Shown here in pieces: positions 61,401 through 64,000 of a DNA stretch of 64,000 bases (position 1 is the stretch's first letter; each line of letters begins with the position of its first letter). A program made the translations under genes and the position numbers. The notes beneath the pieces are model-generated. The model saw nothing but the letters and a program-made list of their open reading frames with translations, had not been told where the DNA came from and searched no databases. The stretch lies in NCBI GenBank assembly GCA_043806215.1, contig JAZDHD010000324.1:1-64000 (forward strand), read 5' to 3'. The stretch comes from JAVHLK01 sp043806215 (GTDB lineage: Bacteria; Desulfobacterota; Desulfomonilia; Desulfomonilales; Desulfomonilaceae).

Positions 61401-61889
61401 GCTGCCAAGAAATCAGTCCTGTTTGAAAAGGACCTCACTGCCTACCGCTCACTCGTGTTCGGCACTCACGGATACTTTGGCAAAGACCTGCCGGGCATAC
61501 AAGAGCCGGTGCTGGTACTGAGCCTCGTTGGAGAAGCCAAGGGCAATGACGGCTTCTTGAGATTGAGTGAGGTCATGGGCCTCAAGATCAACTGTGACAT
61601 CGCAGCCCTCACGGCGTGTCAAACCGGGCTTGGTCGACACGTGTCGGGTGAAGGCACGATGGGAATGGGCAGAGCTTTTCAGTATGCAGGAGCCAGGAGC
61701 GTACTGATGAGCTTGTGGTCTGTGGCGGAGAGTTCCTCGGTGGATCTCGTAGAGAATTTCTTCAGGCATCTGAAGGAAGGCAAGAATAGGCTGGAGGCCC
61801 TGAAACTGGCAAGAGAAGAAATACGGAAGGCGGGATATGACCACCCATTCTTCTGGGCTCCGTTCATTTTCGTGGGCGAGGTTAGATAA
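58494..61889 (+). CDS. exported TPR-CHAT protein
   Basis: A 1131-residue protein. An N-terminal signal peptide (residues 1-25, MKRSVALVALIILLGMPMPC) is followed by about twelve TPR units to residue 600, with the recurring AWGRYSQAVSFYEKALGIAGRI-type repeat of about 40 residues. The C-terminal CHAT peptidase domain has GTHGYFG with the catalytic His (His992) and TACQTGLG with the catalytic Cys (Cys1042). CHAT domains are caspase-like. Many act with TPR sensors as effectors, but most are cytoplasmic, so the signal peptide here suggests action outside the cytoplasm. The ankyrin protein gene follows 137 bp later; no CRISPR or gasdermin gene is near. Confidence 0.88.
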   Translation: MKRSVALVALIILLGMPMPCPSQGQSKAEGMRLFSQAQLLHSKARNNADLELAVQKYQQALTTFERVGFEKGIGLTAGSLSNIYGHWGNSEKALEYLQKAFANFQKIGDVGNVAQASGNMLFYEAQALERKAKTNVELEQAVQKYRQALTMYERIRFEEGICRTAGNLGNILGHWGQWDKALEHYHRVLEISQKTGDLRNVGKSLGNIGAVYYHWGKNAKALEFYQKDLAICRKIGDANGERAILMNLGNVCRAWGRYSQAVSFYEKALGIAGRIRDTRGEGDVLNNLGNVYSDWGRYDKATELYARALEIRRRTGDVRGEGGSLHNLAKIYMFHGQYAKSAEFLEKALALFVNINDPNDQVAGLIGLGTLFMNWAQYAKALEFFDKALMISRKIGDVKGEAHSLVSFAEVYRTSGQNGRALEFYDKALQIQRKIGNLREQGVILTYIGATYRGKGEQDKALSSYRQAMALYVKLGIPVARLEVFIGDLYLDMGDIDKAEPFMKRAAGDSSLEPDIRHYSLARLSLAKADYSEAGTWYKKMLQSCEQSRDSENLFIAYTGLGMCLEGMGENLQAIEHYQQAVALAEDIRSSLTPSEREAFLEGRAGGFHRTAPYEGLARVLAKMNRPVEALRETEYTRARTFAEAISRRSDSSGIDVPKNLSERDSELNNELSALMRSLHKAYQKQNKEQTAVLEPQEKEARKKLSLHVDMLRKEYPLFAATKYPQPMALSQTDLKDDEWALAYHVTDTGIIIYLSKGKTLLKGLFKPIPRKEVDELVRKFRQPMEIGPDDSVVKKLAAFDFVSGKQLSDLLLSEILSDLPKDTPVIILPDGSLGVVPFEMLVLNDGGKVMTDKNVPYTTGAEFFGDRNPISYYQSITALTLVRTLGKQQETTDRLLAMVDPVFSSDDPRLMKLAKDKKETLLRAIPKDLLMSIQTENGLTFPRLPLTGQLGESLKKADAAHTDLYEGTAAKKSVLFEKDLTAYRSLVFGTHGYFGKDLPGIQEPVLVLSLVGEAKGNDGFLRLSEVMGLKINCDIAALTACQTGLGRHVSGEGTMGMGRAFQYAGARSVLMSLWSVAESSSVDLVENFFRHLKEGKNRLEALKLAREEIRKAGYDHPFFWAPFIFVGEVR

Positions 61890-62026
61890 CCGGCGGTCAA
61901 GCGGTGCAGGCGTATTTTGTGGTCGAGCAAGAGACGGGAGGTCGAAAAATACCCCGACAAGTGACTGCTACCCTGCGGAATGTGTGGTGAAGAGCAAATA
62001 TCAACACGAATAACGGGAGATTTCTG

Positions 62027-63004
62027 ATGAACATTGCACGCACCAGTGCGATCACCAAGTGGTTGCTCATAGTAGCACTGGCTGTTGAAACGATGACATG
62101 TGTGGCCATGGAGAACGACGGGGTTAGCCTTGACTGGCAGCTCATGGAGGCAGCAAGCAGGGGCGATCTCGCGACCGTGAGAGCGCTTCTTGCAGTAGGA
62201 GTAAACCCCAATACTGCAGGCCGAGAAGGGAGGACGGCCATTTTGCATGCTGCCGCACAGGGGCACGGTGATATCGTAAAACTGCTGCTGAGAAATGGTG
62301 CAAACGTTAATCAAGCAGACGCTGATGGGGTAACTCCACTTATCGCTGCTGGCGAGAAAGGTCACGCACGTGTCACGAAACTTTTGCTGGACCATGGTGC
62401 ACATGTGGATACGCCGGACGCATTCGGCAGCACGTTGATATATGCCGCCAGAGAGGGCCACACAGACGTGGTGAAGGAGCTGCTGCAGAGGGGCGCTGAT
62501 GTGGATTGTCCCGACTACGAAGGCGTATCCGCACTCACGTGGGCTGCAATGAACGGTCACTTGGAAGTTGTAAGAATCCTTCTGGCCAAGGGAGCCTGCG
62601 TCAATGAAGAATCATACAACCAAGGGACTGCGCTGATGAGGGCTGCTGAAGAAGGCAGGGTAAATGTGGTTAGAGAGCTCCTAACGAGTGGTGCTGACGT
62701 CAACGCGAAGGATGGGTATCGGTGGACGGCGCTAATGTATGCCGCTCAGGAAGGTCAAGAGGATGTTGCACGAATCCTGTTGGACAACGGTGCTGATGTC
62801 AATGCGAAAGCCATGGACGACGGCGTGACTGCGCTCATTATCGCCGCAGGGCGAGGACACGTCGAAGTTGTGAGGCTGCTCCTAGACAGGGGTGCGCCAG
62901 TCAACGCGAAGACCGGAGGTGGCGATACGGCCTTAACTCGCGCGCGTAAGAAAGCGCACAAGCCAATCGTGGATCTACTCAAAGGACGCGGCGGGAAGGA
63001 ATAG
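62027..63004 (+). CDS. exported ankyrin-repeat protein
   Basis: A 325-residue protein with an N-terminal hydrophobic signal (WLLIVALAVETMTCVAM, about 12-28) and eight to nine ankyrin repeats from residue 38 to the end (units of 33 with G.TAL..AA..GH..VV..LL..GA.VN). Repeats 2 to 8 fit the consensus well; the last is partial. Ankyrin arrays bind proteins. Next to the exported TPR-CHAT protein it may be a partner, inhibitor or substrate-recognition protein. AAcGGGAGATTT precedes the ATG. Confidence 0.85.
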   Translation: MNIARTSAITKWLLIVALAVETMTCVAMENDGVSLDWQLMEAASRGDLATVRALLAVGVNPNTAGREGRTAILHAAAQGHGDIVKLLLRNGANVNQADADGVTPLIAAGEKGHARVTKLLLDHGAHVDTPDAFGSTLIYAAREGHTDVVKELLQRGADVDCPDYEGVSALTWAAMNGHLEVVRILLAKGACVNEESYNQGTALMRAAEEGRVNVVRELLTSGADVNAKDGYRWTALMYAAQEGQEDVARILLDNGADVNAKAMDDGVTALIIAAGRGHVEVVRLLLDRGAPVNAKTGGGDTALTRARKKAHKPIVDLLKGRGGKE

Positions 63005-63643
63005 GCCGATGAGACGGGGCTCTCGGCATGGGGCCTTCTGATCCTGGGGTCAGATCTGGTTTTGAGCCTTTCTCTGTTTGCTCTCCACTCTGTCCGCTTG
63101 TTTCCAAAGAGGGACGTCACGCCGGCATAGATGGATCGCTGTGCTTCTTGCCTCGTTGGCCGTATTGCTCCTTCCGGACGGCCTATCACCCCCGTCATTC
63201 TTGTGGGCCGGACACGGAGAGGCCGGCCGGGGACCACGATGCGCGACAGAGCAGCCGGGGCCGGGGAGAGATCCTAATTGGAAAGCCTCCGACTTGGGAC
63301 CTAACTCTGTTTTCTGTCCCCCGATTTCCCAGCACACACCGGCATAAGTCGCCACTCGGAAGTGACCACGACGGGATGAAGCAGGCCAGTGGCACGGATA
63401 CTGGTTATTACAGAAATGAGGTCTCTCAGGTCTCGACGGAATCGACCGTTTACCGATATGTTGCGAATTCTTACCCGTGTCATGCTTCTCGTCTCGATTC
63501 ACCCCCGGTCAATGACATGATCCAAGTACGGGGGTACGGAGGGCGGATCTTACTCGGGCCGTTGATGCGTCTCAGCAGGTCAAGCGAACATTTGCCTGGC
63601 ACCTTCCAACGTCTTCCAGCCTTTGAATGTCCCCCCATTCACA
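63005..63643. other. intergenic segment with repeat-like fragments
   Basis: No gene is supported. Contains TGGGGTCAGATCTGGTTTTG at 63048-63067 and CTAACTCTGTTTTCTGTCCC at 63302-63321, a style of short repeat often found beside transposition remnants, and GGCCGGACACGGAGAGGCCG near 63207. Minus-strand frames here are low quality. Confidence 0.4.
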
Positions 63644-64000
63644 CTAGCTCCCAGTCCCGGATGCTCGGGTCAACTGGTTAACGAAGTCATTCAATTTAGC
63701 GTCTGAAGGCCAGTGAGCTAAGTCACCGCCGTAGTTATAGATTCGGACGCAATAAGGTAGGTCGGGGTCACCAGTACCGGTTATGGTAATAAAATGATAG
63801 GAGTTTACGTCACCTTCCCCCTTGTGTCGTTTAGGATTAGGTTCGACAACTATCTGTTCACCTGCTAGAGTCGTGGAGAATCCGTGCATCACCTGCGGAG
63901 TGACGCTGCCGCTAATCACGAAGCTAAGCTGATCTTTTTGCCTCCAAAGCATGTCGGGATGTTGTGAATAGGGGATCTCACCTCTTTCCCAATCCTTTAC
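63644..64000 (-). CDS. partial unknown protein, cut by the window edge
   Basis: The minus-strand frame is open from the window edge (64000) to the stop at 63644: 118 residues of a C-terminal part, start lying outside. It begins VKDWERGEIPYSQHPDMLWR and includes LSFVISGSVTPQVMHGFSTT and YHFITITGTGDPDLPYCVRI, ending in an NDFVNQLTR helix. Domain not recognised; beta-rich with a final helix. Confidence 0.45.
   Translation of the reverse strand, partial: VKDWERGEIPYSQHPDMLWRQKDQLSFVISGSVTPQVMHGFSTTLAGEQIVVEPNPKRHKGEGDVNSYHFITITGTGDPDLPYCVRIYNYGGDLAHWPSDAKLNDFVNQLTRASGTGS

Noticed and set aside
58494..61889. Type III-E CRISPR (Craspase-like) effector
   Set aside because: TPR-CHAT resembles that partner, but there is no CRISPR array or Cas gene, and the protein carries a signal peptide.

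Overview
The window is about 57% GC and looks like an anaerobic Desulfobacterota-type (deltaproteobacterial) genome. The basis is a DsrMK/HdrED-like membrane redox pair, multi-PAS histidine kinases with Cys-rich PAS domains, a beta-oxidation/branched-chain ABC uptake locus of the kind used for carboxylic acids, a PurS-PurL fusion and many short dispersed inverted repeats. The species is not identified. No rRNA, tRNA or CRISPR array was found.

Layout. 0.2-4.4 kb (minus strand): a probable metal-handling operon encoding a Cys-rich exported protein, a membrane-anchored HMA protein with a SurA_N-like part, a DUF2318 protein and a MacB-like ABC permease and ATPase. 4.7-8.2 kb: a DUF3786 protein, then a CsoR-type repressor and a P1B-type metal ATPase behind a well-formed promoter. 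8.4-13.4 kb: a VanZ-PilZ fusion and a 1148-residue protein made of sixteen DUF4379-type zinc-ribbon units. 13.5-15.5 kb: an exported double carboxymuconolactone-decarboxylase-like protein divergent from a LysR regulator. 15.7-34.3 kb: a beta-oxidation and solute-uptake region (two acyl-CoA ligases, FadB-like protein, enoyl-CoA hydratase, complete Liv-type ABC transporter, thiolase, 3-hydroxyacyl-CoA dehydrogenase, divergent acyl-CoA dehydrogenase) with a TetR regulator whose palindromic operator occurs at both divergent promoters. A truncated iorA sits at its distal end.

34.4-46.2 kb: purL, a PocR/PAS hybrid kinase, a nucleotidyltransferase pair (HI0074/HI0073 type), a cob(I)alamin adenosyltransferase, a gamma-glutamylcyclotransferase-like gene and malQ. 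46.3-48.2 kb: a two-gene AAA ATPase/DUF4276 system of defence type, with the second gene frameshifted. 49.2-55.1 kb: the DsrM/HdrD-like redox pair, a stand-alone receiver, a membrane kinase with a possible haem site, and a Usp-like protein. 55.6-63.0 kb: an accessory island with small and exported unknowns, a knottin-like Cys-rich protein, an IS630-family remnant, an exported TPR-CHAT protein and an exported ankyrin protein. The right edge carries a partial unknown gene.

The intergenic spaces hold at least two families of short mobile-like repeats. Family I (about 200 bp, with terminal inverted repeats around AAATACGGTCGCACA) is present in at least six copies. Family II carries a 30-bp-arm hairpin and is present in two copies plus solo ends. 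There is also one separate 135-bp MITE with a perfect 8-bp target duplication.
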